Positions 14,862 to 24,075 of a DNA stretch of 35,567 nt are shown piece by piece (the stretch's first letter is position 1; each line of letters opens with the position of its first letter). Both the position numbers and the translations under genes were made by a program. The DNA is taken from contig JAPPKM010000169.1 of assembly GCA_028874315.1 (NCBI GenBank), forward strand, positions 1 to 35,567, given 5' to 3'. This DNA is from Chloroflexota bacterium. GTDB taxonomy: Bacteria > Chloroflexota > UBA11872. Under the pieces are notes generated by a model. It saw only the letters and a program-made list of their open reading frames with translations, ran no database searches and was not told the DNA's origin.

Positions 14862-17345
14862 ATGGCCTTGTTGCAGTGCATTCCGACACTTCGACGGATT
14901 GGCCCGCGAGTTGCGGGCCTGGCGGCGCTGGCGCTGGCGGGAACCGTGCTGGCTGCGTGTGAGGCGTTCATTCAGACGGTCGAACCGACGCCGACCCTCA
15001 TAACGCGGACCGAGTCGGTGCGGCAGCGGCCGATGGTGTCCGTGACACGCGGGCAACTGATTGAGGCGATTCGAACCACCGCCCGCGTGGAGGCGGTGAA
15101 CCGCGAGGAACTGGCGTTCAAGACCGATGGTCGGGTGAAGGCCATGTACGTGACCCAGGGCAACGTGGTGGAGAAAGACCAGGTCCTGGCTGAGCTGGAG
15201 ACGGGCCGGCTGGAGTCGGATATCGAGAGTTCGCAGGAAGCGCTGCAAAACGCCGAATTGCGGCTGGACGCGGCACGTACGCGAGCGCGCGACGAACGCG
15301 CGGCGGCGCAACGGGCAGTCGCCAATGCCGAACTTGCGCTGGAAGACCAGCGCACATCGTTTGACAGGCTGCTACGTCGCGCCGCGGCCGAGCAGTTGGA
15401 GGCGCTGGGCATTGACCTGGCCTTACGTGAGGATCGCGGCGAGATTGACCTCGGCATCACCGAGGCCGAGGCGGCCGTGGTGCGCGCTCAGCGGGCCGTG
15501 ACCAACGCCGAAGGTCGACTGGCGGAAGTGAAAGCGGAGGCGGCCGGCGTCATTTCGCAGGCGCAGGCCGCAGCGCAGGCCCAAGCCTCGCTGGATGGCC
15601 TGAAAGCTGATTTGACCGTGGCGAGGGAGAGCCTGCGCGCCCTGGAGTCCGGAACGTCGAGCACGGATGCGCCGCCCGCAGAGACGGCCCGCGCCCAGGT
15701 GCAGGCCGCCGTTGCCGCTGTGACCGCGGCCCAGTCCGCAGTCGTACGAGCGGATCAGGATCTGGTTAATGCTCAGGATGCTCTGGAAACCATCGCCTCG
15801 ACCATGCGCGCCCAGACACGCGATGACAATAGCCAGACGAGGGCCGCTATCGTTGCCAAGCAGGCCGCCATCGTTGCCAAGCGCGCGGAAGTGTCGAGAC
15901 TCGCCGAGACGCTACACGAAGTGACGTTTCGGCCGTTCCCGGACCATGTCATCGAGGCCGAGCAGAACCTCGAAAGGGCTCGGCTGACGCGCGATGAGAT
16001 CACCAGGAGCGGCTCGAGTGCGTCCGAACAGGCCCGGCAACGCGCCCAGCTTGACTACCTGGCAGCGCAGCGGGCGTACAACGAGGCCATCATGCCGGCG
16101 TCGCCGGCGGAAATCGCAACAGCCCAGGGAAACTACGACAACGCGCTGGCGGCGTTGGACCTGCTTGAGACGGAGCTCGCCGAGCTGCTGGACGACGGCA
16201 CCGAGGATGAAGAGGCCGAGCGGCTGGTGCAGAAGGCTCTAGCCGAACACCGAGTCAACGTGGCGACCGCAACAGCCAATGTCGAGCTGGCCAACCACAG
16301 GCTACGGGAGGCGGAGTTGAGCCTTGACTCTCTCGTGGGCAGCGGAACCATCCAGGAAGCCATCGCTCAGATAGCCGGCGCAATCCAGATTGACCAGAAC
16401 AGTTCCCTGGCCGCTGCGCGAGCGCGTGTGCAGGCGGCGAACGCGAGGATTGACCAGTACCTGCGGGGCCAGACCGAGGCGGATGCCCTGGCGCGCCACG
16501 CCGAAGAGATCCGGACCACCAGTCTCACGGCGCTGCCAGACGCGGAGGCGGCGCTGGAGGCGGCCCTGGCAGATCTGCGAGTGGCCGAGGTGCGTTTCCA
16601 GGAAGCGACGGGGACGCCCACGCTCGCCCAGTTGCGCGTGGCGCTGAACAACGAAGAGGCGGCGCGGCTGGACTTTGAGGCGGCCATCGAGAACTTTGAG
16701 CGGTTCGAGCTGGGCGAGTCGGCCACCGACTTCGAGTTGCAGATTCTTGAGAATGAAGTCGAGCGCAGCCGCATCGCGGTGAATGCGCTGCTCACGCAGT
16801 CCGAAGACCATTTGATTCGGGCGCCGTTCGCCGGGGAGATCATATTCACCCGCGGCCGAGCCGGATCGCAGGCGCGGGCGTTTAACGAGGTTATTGGAAT
16901 CGCGGATCCCTCGGCGCTCATCATCGAGGTTCGGATCCCGGATGAAGACCAGACGAAGATGTCGGTTGGACAGAAGGCCGAAGTTGCCCTGGACGCGTTT
17001 CCCGGCGTGAAGTTCGACGGATCGGTCAGCGCCATCCCGCGCACGATCGTGACGCAAACGGGCCAGACGGTCCGCATTCCGGACGCGTTGATCGACGTGA
17101 ATTTCGAACGCGAAGGGATACGGATGGGCATGCTGGCGCGCGTCAACATCACCTTGCAGGTCAAGGATGACGTGCTCAAGATCCCGGTCACATCGTTACG
17201 CGATCTGAACGAGCGCACGTTCGTTGAGACGGTGGTCAACGAGCAACGGCGGAGCCTGCCCGTGGTGACGGGCATCCGGAGCGATAGCGAGATCGAGGTG
17301 CTCTCAGGGCTTGACGAGGGCCAGATGATCTTCGCCGCGCCCTAG
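14862..17345 (+). CDS. HlyD/MacA-like membrane fusion lipoprotein with very long coiled coil
   Basis: 827-aa periplasmic-adaptor-type protein, first gene of an exporter operon. The signal peptide ends in the lipobox VLAAC (Cys33). The first half of the lipoyl/barrel-sandwich domain is at ~55-105 (GRVKAMYVTQGNVVEKDQVL). About 500 residues of Ala/Glu/Arg/Gln-rich helical coiled coil follow. The second half of the lipoyl domain begins near IRAPFAGEIIFTRGRAGS (~650), then the beta-barrel (VGQKAEVALDAFPG) and a membrane-proximal domain (LKIPVTSLRDLNERTFV) at the end. Typical MacA proteins are about 370-400 aa, so the hairpin is unusually long. It likely links the downstream FtsX-type permease to an extracytoplasmic partner or spans a thick envelope. 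Confidence 0.85.
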   Translation: MALLQCIPTLRRIGPRVAGLAALALAGTVLAACEAFIQTVEPTPTLITRTESVRQRPMVSVTRGQLIEAIRTTARVEAVNREELAFKTDGRVKAMYVTQGNVVEKDQVLAELETGRLESDIESSQEALQNAELRLDAARTRARDERAAAQRAVANAELALEDQRTSFDRLLRRAAAEQLEALGIDLALREDRGEIDLGITEAEAAVVRAQRAVTNAEGRLAEVKAEAAGVISQAQAAAQAQASLDGLKADLTVARESLRALESGTSSTDAPPAETARAQVQAAVAAVTAAQSAVVRADQDLVNAQDALETIASTMRAQTRDDNSQTRAAIVAKQAAIVAKRAEVSRLAETLHEVTFRPFPDHVIEAEQNLERARLTRDEITRSGSSASEQARQRAQLDYLAAQRAYNEAIMPASPAEIATAQGNYDNALAALDLLETELAELLDDGTEDEEAERLVQKALAEHRVNVATATANVELANHRLREAELSLDSLVGSGTIQEAIAQIAGAIQIDQNSSLAAARARVQAANARIDQYLRGQTEADALARHAEEIRTTSLTALPDAEAALEAALADLRVAEVRFQEATGTPTLAQLRVALNNEEAARLDFEAAIENFERFELGESATDFELQILENEVERSRIAVNALLTQSEDHLIRAPFAGEIIFTRGRAGSQARAFNEVIGIADPSALIIEVRIPDEDQTKMSVGQKAEVALDAFPGVKFDGSVSAIPRTIVTQTGQTVRIPDALIDVNFEREGIRMGMLARVNITLQVKDDVLKIPVTSLRDLNERTFVETVVNEQRRSLPVVTGIRSDSEIEVLSGLDEGQMIFAAP

Positions 17346-17387
17346 GCGGACGCTCCGGGGCATGCCAAGCGTTCCCGCGAGGTTCCA

Positions 17388-20228
17388 GTGCCGCTAGCCA
17401 TTATTCGCTTCGTGGCGAAGCGGTTGTTCAGCAATCGGGCGCTGATCAGTTCGACGGCCATTGGTCTGCTCGTCACGGTGACGCTGGCAACGTCCGTTCC
17501 GCTATACGCGGAGGGCATCAGCGGGCTGCTGCTGCAGCGCGAGCTGCGTAAGCCGATTCCGCAGGCACAGCCGTCGTCCAGCATCTTTATTCGGCACAAA
17601 GAGACGGACGCGACGAACCCCACGAGCACCGGCGACTACCTGGCCTACGACCAGTTCTTCCGCTCGCTGATTCCGGAGGCCGTGGGACTGCCGACGACCC
17701 AGCTGATCAGTTATCTGTCGACCGGCCGGCGGGCGATGCTGGACCTTTCGGATCCCCCGCAGGACGACCTTTCACGGCCGCCGCGGCGATTCGGGTTCGC
17801 GTTCATGTACTCGATCAACGACTTCTTCGACAACGTCCTGATCACCGAAGGCCGGAGGCCAACGGCCGAGACCAGCACGTACATCGGACCGGCGGGAGTG
17901 AGGATGCCGCTGTTCGAGGGCGCACTGACGAGCAATGCGCTGGACAAGCTGGGCATGCTCGTGGGCGACGTGGTCGGCATGCAGTTCTCGAATCCGATCA
18001 CGGGCGAGCCCGACGTTTTGGCCATACGCGTGGTTGCGCGCGTGCTCCCGCACGACCCTGAGAGCAATTACTGGCCGTATCCGGTCCGAGCCGCGTACGA
18101 CGAGGGTGGGATTTATATTGAGCGAGCGGCGTACCTGGGCCCGTTGCTGGACTATGCACCGGCGGCCTTCAGCGAGGCGACGTGGTACGCCGACTTCGAC
18201 ATCAACGCCATTCGGGCCACCAACTATCGTCGAATCACGGGCGGCCTGGTCGTTATCCGAATCAATGCGAATGCTGTTTGGGAAGGCACGCGTCTCGAGA
18301 ATTCGCCGGAGCCGATCTTCTTCGACTTCGAGCAGAAGCTCTTTTTCCTGACCCTGCTGCTGTTGATCCTCAGCGCGCCGATCGTGGCGCTGACGCTGTA
18401 CTACATCATTCTGACGTCGGGGATGGTGGTCGATCGGCAACGCAATGAAATTGCCATTTTAAAGAGTCGAGGTGTCGGCACGTTACAGATTGTGGGCATC
18501 TATGTGCTTGAGGGGGCGTTGATCGGCGGAATCGCCACGGCCGCAGGACCATTCCTCGGGGCGTTGCTGGCCCAGGTCATCGGAAAGACGTTCACCTTCC
18601 TGGTGTTCACGAATCGGGACCCGCTGCCGATCGACATCACGTCGCAACACTTCATGTGGTCTGGCGGGGCAGCCTTGCTGGCGATCGTGGCCACGCTGCT
18701 GCCGGCGATCGGGGCGGCGCGCCACAGCATCGTGACGTATAAGCAGGAGGTGTCGCGCACGACGAGTCGGCCGTGGTTTCAGCGCTACTTCGTTGACGTG
18801 ATCGTGGTGGTGGGCGCGGCGTATGGCTATTTCACGCTTAGCCAGCGCGACCAACTGGTGACGGTTGGCGAGGGCGGCGACCTTTTTTCGGACCCGCTCC
18901 TGGTCATTATTCCGATTATGTTCATGTTTGCGATCACCCTGTTGTTTTTGCGCTTTTTCCCGTGGTTGGTCGCGAGCCTGGCGTTCCTGGGCAACCGGTA
19001 TCTGGGGGTGTCGATGCACCTGGGGCTGCGCCAGATTGCGCGCGAGCCGCGGCAATTCACCCGCCTGATATTCCTGCTGGTCCTCACGTTGGCGATTGGG
19101 TCGTTCAGCGCCTCGATGGCCGCCACGCTGGATCGCAACTTTGACGACCGGGTCTACTACTCGGTGGGTTCGCAGGCGGACTTCCTGGAAATCGGGGACT
19201 ACGACGAGGAGACGCAGGAGTGGTCGTTCCTGCCGGTCGAGCGCCACCTGGAGGTCCCGCAGATTCTGAGCGTGGCGCGGCTGTGGGAGAACGAGGACAC
19301 GGGCTTCCGGCGTCCCGGCGAGGCGTTGCGCGTCGGGATGAAGACGTATGGCGTCGATCCACTGGACTTTGCGGAAACGGTGTGGTGGCGGGACGACTTT
19401 AGTCCGTGGCCGCTGAACACGTTGATGAATCAACTTGCGCTGGACGAGCAGGCGCTCATTGCATCCCGCGAGCTGTTTCAGGGCGAGCTCAATCTGAGTC
19501 TGGGCGACCCGCTACGCATCGACTTTGGTACGCCGCAGACGCTTGAGTTCTTCATCGCGGGCTGGACCGACCTGTTTCCGACCCACTATCCGGAGGACGG
19601 CGCGTTCGTGGTGGTGAACCTGGACTACGTTGAACGCAGCCTGGGGCAGACGCCGTGGACGGTGTTGGCGCACACGGATCCGGACGTTCACGCCCTGGAG
19701 TTGCGACAAACGCTCCTGCTCAAACGCTTCAAGCCGCTGGATGCGCGGGACGCCCGAGCCGAGATCGCAGCCGCGCGGGATGACGCGACCCGGGTCGGAA
19801 TTTTCGGCATTCTGTCGATCGGATTCCTGATTGCCGCCGTGCTGACCATCATGGGCTTCCTGATGTACTCGTACATGTCCTTCCGGCGGCGCATGCAGCA
19901 ATTGGGGATTCTGCGGGCCATGGGGCTATCGGTGCGGCAGCTGGTGGGGATTTACGCCTTTGAGAACGGATTCCTGATCATGCTGGGTGTCGTCCTCGGG
20001 ACCGCGCTGGGCGTAATCACCGGCAACCTGTTCATCCCGTTCCTGCAGCTGAGCGTGGACCGCTTCGGTGACACGCCGCCGTTCGTGATCATCACGGCCT
20101 GGGGCGACGTTCTGAAGATCTACATCCTCTTCGGCGCGGTGGTCGCGGTGGCCTTTCCAGTCAGCGCCTGGCTGCTGTCCAAGATCCGGATCAACGAGGC
20201 CGTGAAATTCGGGGAGGAGCAGGGGTGA
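17388..20228 (+). CDS. FtsX/MacB-type ABC transporter permease
   Basis: 946-aa membrane protein starting at GTG 17388, 42 bp after the fusion-protein gene. A first transmembrane helix (~18-38) is followed by a large extracytoplasmic domain (~40-305). A first FtsX core of several helices begins near residue 310 (FFLTLLLLILSAPIVALTLYY), with the cytoplasmic DRQRNEIAILKSRG coupling segment. More helices (~480-580), a second extracytoplasmic domain (~590-790) and a second FtsX core (~805-935) with RRRMQQLGILRAMG follow. The two coupling segments are the usual contacts for the ATPases. The duplicated-FtsX layout matches lipoprotein or peptide exporters rather than importers. The last codons overlap the next start (GTGA). 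Confidence 0.9.
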   Translation: MPLAIIRFVAKRLFSNRALISSTAIGLLVTVTLATSVPLYAEGISGLLLQRELRKPIPQAQPSSSIFIRHKETDATNPTSTGDYLAYDQFFRSLIPEAVGLPTTQLISYLSTGRRAMLDLSDPPQDDLSRPPRRFGFAFMYSINDFFDNVLITEGRRPTAETSTYIGPAGVRMPLFEGALTSNALDKLGMLVGDVVGMQFSNPITGEPDVLAIRVVARVLPHDPESNYWPYPVRAAYDEGGIYIERAAYLGPLLDYAPAAFSEATWYADFDINAIRATNYRRITGGLVVIRINANAVWEGTRLENSPEPIFFDFEQKLFFLTLLLLILSAPIVALTLYYIILTSGMVVDRQRNEIAILKSRGVGTLQIVGIYVLEGALIGGIATAAGPFLGALLAQVIGKTFTFLVFTNRDPLPIDITSQHFMWSGGAALLAIVATLLPAIGAARHSIVTYKQEVSRTTSRPWFQRYFVDVIVVVGAAYGYFTLSQRDQLVTVGEGGDLFSDPLLVIIPIMFMFAITLLFLRFFPWLVASLAFLGNRYLGVSMHLGLRQIAREPRQFTRLIFLLVLTLAIGSFSASMAATLDRNFDDRVYYSVGSQADFLEIGDYDEETQEWSFLPVERHLEVPQILSVARLWENEDTGFRRPGEALRVGMKTYGVDPLDFAETVWWRDDFSPWPLNTLMNQLALDEQALIASRELFQGELNLSLGDPLRIDFGTPQTLEFFIAGWTDLFPTHYPEDGAFVVVNLDYVERSLGQTPWTVLAHTDPDVHALELRQTLLLKRFKPLDARDARAEIAAARDDATRVGIFGILSIGFLIAAVLTIMGFLMYSYMSFRRRMQQLGILRAMGLSVRQLVGIYAFENGFLIMLGVVLGTALGVITGNLFIPFLQLSVDRFGDTPPFVIITAWGDVLKIYILFGAVVAVAFPVSAWLLSKIRINEAVKFGEEQG

Positions 20229-21385
20229 GCGCAGCGCAGGCCCCAGAGCGCACCAACGGGGCACGGCCCTACATCGTGTGCGACAACCTCGTGAAGATCT
20301 ACAAGACCGAGGATTTGGAAGTCGTCGCATTGCAGGGGCTGGATCTGGAAGTTCAACGCGGCGAGATGATGGCCATCATCGGCAACAGCGGGTCCGGCAA
20401 GTCGAGCCTGCTCAACGTCCTGGGCGGCCTGGATCGGCCCACAGCGGGCCAATGCCGCGTGGGAGACCTGGACATTCTGCAAGCGTCAGAGTCGGACCTG
20501 GTGGACTACAAGCGCCACCACGTGGGTTTCGTGTGGCAGCAGAGTTCCCGCAACCTCGTGCCGTATCTGACGGCCTTCGAGAACGTGCGGCTTCCGATGC
20601 TCTTCGGGAACATGCGCAAGGCCTCGGACCGCTCGCGGTCGCTGCTGCGGGCGGTGGGGCTGGAAGATCGGATGCATCACCGGCTGAGCCAGCTCTCCGG
20701 GGGGCAGCAGCAGCGGGTGGCCATTGCGATTTCGCTGGCCAACGATCCCGACCTGCTGCTGGCCGACGAGCCGACGGGCGAAGTGGACACGCAGACGGCG
20801 GGGCAGATTTACGACATCCTGCGCTATCTCAACCGAGAGCGGGGGTTGACCATCATTATCGTGAGCCACGACCGGAACATTGCGCGGCAGGTAGAACGCG
20901 TGGTGGCCATTCGGGACGGCCGCACGAGCACCGAAACGGTCCGCCGCGTGAGCATTCACGAGGACGGCGAAGACCACACCCACGACGAGTTCGTCATCGT
21001 GGACGACACGGGTCGCCTGCAGGTGCCCCAGGAAATGCTGGATCAACTGAGCATTCGCGGGCGAGCTTTCGTTGATGTCGAGGGCGACGGCATCGTGATC
21101 CGCCCGGGGACATCGGGAATCTCGACCGTCGCGTCGTCGAGGGCGGCGGCCGCGGGTGAGACGGAATCGGACGAGCCGACGGAGGCATCGCCGCCAGACG
21201 AGCCAATCATTCCCGCGCGGGTGGAACTGGCCGCTCCGGTAATTCCGACCCGGGATCGTCCGATCCGGAGACAACCCAAGCCGACGCCCCCGAAGCGCGA
21301 GTCGCCCACGCGCGCTCGGCGCGAGGACGTTCCCGACGAACACCGGCCGTTCGCGCCGCCGGGCGGAGCGCCGCGCGATGACTGA
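20225..21385 (+). CDS. ABC transporter ATP-binding protein with AbrB-like C-terminal domain
   Basis: 386-aa LolD/MacB-type ATPase. The Walker A (GNSGSGKS, 53-60), Q-loop (VWQQS), signature LSGGQ (157-161), Walker B LLLADE (177-182) and H-loop His215 are intact. After the ATPase domain, residues ~255-294 ([20 protein letters not shown], then a short beta/turn ending IVIRPG) resemble a SpoVT/AbrB swapped-hairpin module. A basic, Pro-rich tail of ~90 residues closes the protein. Typical family members are about 230 aa. It starts with a GTG overlapping the permease stop and overlaps the next ATPase by 8 nt, so all are co-translated. The extra domain might dimerise the ATPase or bind DNA; neither is shown. 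Confidence 0.9.
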   Translation: MSAAQAPERTNGARPYIVCDNLVKIYKTEDLEVVALQGLDLEVQRGEMMAIIGNSGSGKSSLLNVLGGLDRPTAGQCRVGDLDILQASESDLVDYKRHHVGFVWQQSSRNLVPYLTAFENVRLPMLFGNMRKASDRSRSLLRAVGLEDRMHHRLSQLSGGQQQRVAIAISLANDPDLLLADEPTGEVDTQTAGQIYDILRYLNRERGLTIIIVSHDRNIARQVERVVAIRDGRTSTETVRRVSIHEDGEDHTHDEFVIVDDTGRLQVPQEMLDQLSIRGRAFVDVEGDGIVIRPGTSGISTVASSRAAAAGETESDEPTEASPPDEPIIPARVELAAPVIPTRDRPIRRQPKPTPPKRESPTRARREDVPDEHRPFAPPGGAPRDD

Positions 21386-22160
21386 GGTGATCGACGCGCG
21401 GCCGCCGGCCGCCGCACAGCAGCCGAACATCATCGTGGAAGCCCGCGACATTTCCCGCGTCTTCAGAGTGGGCACCGAGGAGATCCGCGCCGTCGACCAC
21501 GTGACCTGCGTGGCACATGAGGGCCGACTGATTACCCTTCGCGGCCGGTCCGGGTCGGGAAAGACGACGTTGCTGAATCAGCTGGGCTCGCTGGACAAGC
21601 CCGACGAAGGGGAAGTCTATTTCCAGGGCCAGCAAGTCAACCGCCTCAGTGAGTCCGAGCTAACGAAGATTCGCCGTCACAATTTCGGCTTCGTTTTCCA
21701 ATCGTTCGCGCTGCTGCCGGTGCTCTCGGCTTTCGAGAACGTTGAACTCACCATGCGCATCGCCGGTCGGTCGGCGCGGGAGCGTGCGTCGCGCACGATG
21801 GAAGTGCTGGAAATGGTGGGGCTGGCCGAACGCGCTGGGCATCGGCCGTTCGAGCTGAGCGGCGGTGAGCAGCAGCGCGTATCGATCGCGCGCTCCATCG
21901 CCAACCAGCCGGCGGTCCTGATTGCGGATGAGCCGACCGGGGAACTGGACAGCATTACCGGCCTGGAGATCATGTTGCTGTTCCGCCGGATCGTGGACAC
22001 GGAGGGCCTGACGGTCATCATGGCCACCCATGACCCTGCGCTTAGCCAGTTTGCCGACGAGTCGTGGGTCATGGAGGACGGACGCCTGGAGCTGGCGGAG
22101 GGCGACCTGGACATCGATATTCCAGATTTGCGCCAGCGGATCGAGTTCGTCGAGGACTAG
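21378..22160 (+). CDS. ABC transporter ATP-binding protein (LolD/MacB type)
   Basis: 260-aa second ATPase of the exporter operon. It has Walker A GRSGSGKT (56-63), the Q-loop in FVFQSF, signature LSGGE (160-164), Walker B VLIADE (180-185) and His218 in ATHDP. An N-terminal extension of ~20 residues is Ala/Pro-rich. Two different ATPases following one double-FtsX permease suggests a heterodimeric nucleotide-binding pair, one subunit per FtsX half. It begins inside the end of the preceding gene. Confidence 0.92.
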   Translation: MTEVIDARPPAAAQQPNIIVEARDISRVFRVGTEEIRAVDHVTCVAHEGRLITLRGRSGSGKTTLLNQLGSLDKPDEGEVYFQGQQVNRLSESELTKIRRHNFGFVFQSFALLPVLSAFENVELTMRIAGRSARERASRTMEVLEMVGLAERAGHRPFELSGGEQQRVSIARSIANQPAVLIADEPTGELDSITGLEIMLLFRRIVDTEGLTVIMATHDPALSQFADESWVMEDGRLELAEGDLDIDIPDLRQRIEFVED

Positions 22161-22172
22161 CCGGGCTGCGAC

Positions 22173-23414
22173 CTAGCCCTTGGCGGTGGCCGAGGTGTCA
22201 CCTTCGCCGTGACGCATGATCCAGAGGCCCCACGCGCCGGCAGCCAGCGATATGGCGGCCAGCAGGGCGCCTACGACGCCAAAACCGGCCGCGCCAACAA
22301 TGAGCCCGATCAGCGGCGTCAGGCCCAGTCCCACGCCGTCCACCAGGAACTGCGTGATGCCCATGGCCTGGCCCAGGCGTTGCGGTGGGGCTCGCTCGGT
22401 CAGCATCATGATCACAATGGGCGAACTGATGCCGGTAAGCGTGTAGGCAACAACGAGTCCCGCAAAGACCGGGAGACCCGCCGGGGCATACATCACGAGC
22501 GTGCCGGCCGCTCCGATGATCGTTGCAATCAAGAGCGAAGATCCCAAACCAAACCTGTTGACGAAAGAACCGCTGACGTACGTGAGGGCCGCTCGACCTC
22601 CTAAGGCAAGTCCCATCAGGAGGCCAATGTCGCGCGGTCCGAGTTCTAGTGCCTCGCTGCCGTAGAAGGGGAGCACGAAGCCCCGGGTAGTGTTGTTCCA
22701 TCCCCAGAGCAGGACGGCCAGAACCGAGACCTCAAGTACGACACGTCCTACGCCCAGCCTTGGGCGTCGTCGTCGTGAGGGGGTGGCCGATTCCCGGCTG
22801 GCTGGTTCCGGCGCTGATGATTCGAGCGTCCGCACCGATGCCACGCCCGCGGCAACTGCGATCGAGAGCACCGCAACCAGCACGAAGGCCGCGCGCCAGC
22901 CGAGCAGGGTAGCGGCCCCGCCGGCGGCAATAGGCGCCACGAACGCGCCAAACATGCCGCCCGACATCACGCGCGCAATGTTGCGCCGCCGGTCTTCGCC
23001 TCCGCCGCGTCGAGCCAGATGAACCTGACCACCCGGGCCAACCAGCCCGCTGCCGGCGGCGCTGGCCACGATCCCGGCGCCAAACACCCACTCGCTCGGG
23101 GCCGCGGCCGTAACCAGCGAGGCCAGGCCGGTGAGCAGCAAGCCCAGCGGCATCAGGCGGCGGGGCGACATGCGGTCGGCCAGCGGCGCCAGCACCAGCA
23201 TGAAACCGCCGCGTCCCATGCCCTGCACGGCCACCAGCAGGGCCGTGGTCGCGGGGGTGAGGCCGAATTCGTCCTTCACCTCTCCCAGCACCGGTCCCAT
23301 GGCCGCCATGGAAAACAGCATCAGGGCATAGGCAAACCAGAGGGCCAGCAAGTCGGGGTTTGCCCGTACGGCGCGAATCCGCGGATTCAGGAGCGAACCG
23401 ATCAACGGCGTCAA
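22173..23414 (-). CDS. Major facilitator superfamily transporter
   Basis: 413-aa integral membrane protein with about 12 predicted helices. The first helix begins at residue ~22 (LLALWFAYALMLFSMAAMGP). The short basic loop between helices 2 and 3 (DRMSPRRLMPLGLLLTG) matches the MFS signature region. A cytoplasmic linker rich in Ser, Arg and Pro (~195-225) separates the two six-helix halves. It is probably a proton-driven exporter of a small molecule; the substrate is not readable. It is convergent with the ABC operon (12 bp apart) and lies 190 bp downstream of sufU on the same strand. Nothing recognisable was found in that gap. Confidence 0.88.
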   Translation of the reverse strand: MTPLIGSLLNPRIRAVRANPDLLALWFAYALMLFSMAAMGPVLGEVKDEFGLTPATTALLVAVQGMGRGGFMLVLAPLADRMSPRRLMPLGLLLTGLASLVTAAAPSEWVFGAGIVASAAGSGLVGPGGQVHLARRGGGEDRRRNIARVMSGGMFGAFVAPIAAGGAATLLGWRAAFVLVAVLSIAVAAGVASVRTLESSAPEPASRESATPSRRRRPRLGVGRVVLEVSVLAVLLWGWNNTTRGFVLPFYGSEALELGPRDIGLLMGLALGGRAALTYVSGSFVNRFGLGSSLLIATIIGAAGTLVMYAPAGLPVFAGLVVAYTLTGISSPIVIMMLTERAPPQRLGQAMGITQFLVDGVGLGLTPLIGLIVGAAGFGVVGALLAAISLAAGAWGLWIMRHGEGDTSATAKG

Positions 23415-23604
23415 CGGGCGGCTGTCGCTCCGGGGCGCGGCAATGCCGAGAGTCTAATCGGGCGTGCCGGCTAAGGCGGATGCCGCTCCGGCCGGGTGTA
23501 GTCCTGAGCGAATGGGTGCCTGCGGGGGTACCGCGGTTGTCGACACAAACCTTCGCCTCGTCCGGGGGCGCTTCATGCCGTCAGCACATGCATCCAGCCC
23601 GGCT

Positions 23605-24075
23605 CTACGACTCGCTGTGGTGCAACTCCACTTTCCGGCCGCCAGCGGTTGCGTGCTCATCCAGCCCAAGTTGGAGGGTGTTCCAACTCAGCACGGCGCA
23701 CTTGATGCGCACCGGGAATTTGCGGACGCCCTCAAGCGCCACGCCGTCGCCGAGGAGCGCTTCGTCAGGGGGTTCGCCCTCCAGCATCATGCCGCGGAAG
23801 CCCGAGATCACGGCGTGCGCATCAGCCATCGGCTTGCCCACGACCGCCGCCGTCATGATGGAGGCGGACGATTGGCTGATGGAGCAGCCGTGGCCGTCAA
23901 ACGCCGCCCCAGTGATCACGCCGGCGTCGTCGATGCTCAGCCAGAGCTTGATCTCGTCGCCGCAGAGCGGGTTGACGCCTTCCATGACGACGTTGGCGTC
24001 GGCCAGCGCGCCCCGGTTTCGCGGCCGTCGGTAGTGATCCATGATGACCTCGCGGTAGAGGTCCTCGAGCGTCAT
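23605..24075 (-). CDS. sufU: SufU-like iron-sulfur assembly / sulfur-transfer protein
   Basis: 156-aa protein of the SufU family, which accepts persulfide sulfur from SufS via a zinc site and passes it to the SufBCD scaffold. The expected ligands are present: Cys38 and Asp40 in NPLCGD, Cys64 in GHGCSISQSS, and Cys126 in RIKCAVLSW. The start sequence MTLEDLYREVIMDHYRRP and the insert before the last Cys are characteristic of SufU rather than IscU. It is the last gene of the suf cluster, and its ATG overlaps the sufS stop by 4 nt. Confidence 0.95.
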   Translation of the reverse strand: MTLEDLYREVIMDHYRRPRNRGALADANVVMEGVNPLCGDEIKLWLSIDDAGVITGAAFDGHGCSISQSSASIMTAAVVGKPMADAHAVISGFRGMMLEGEPPDEALLGDGVALEGVRKFPVRIKCAVLSWNTLQLGLDEHATAGGRKVELHHSES

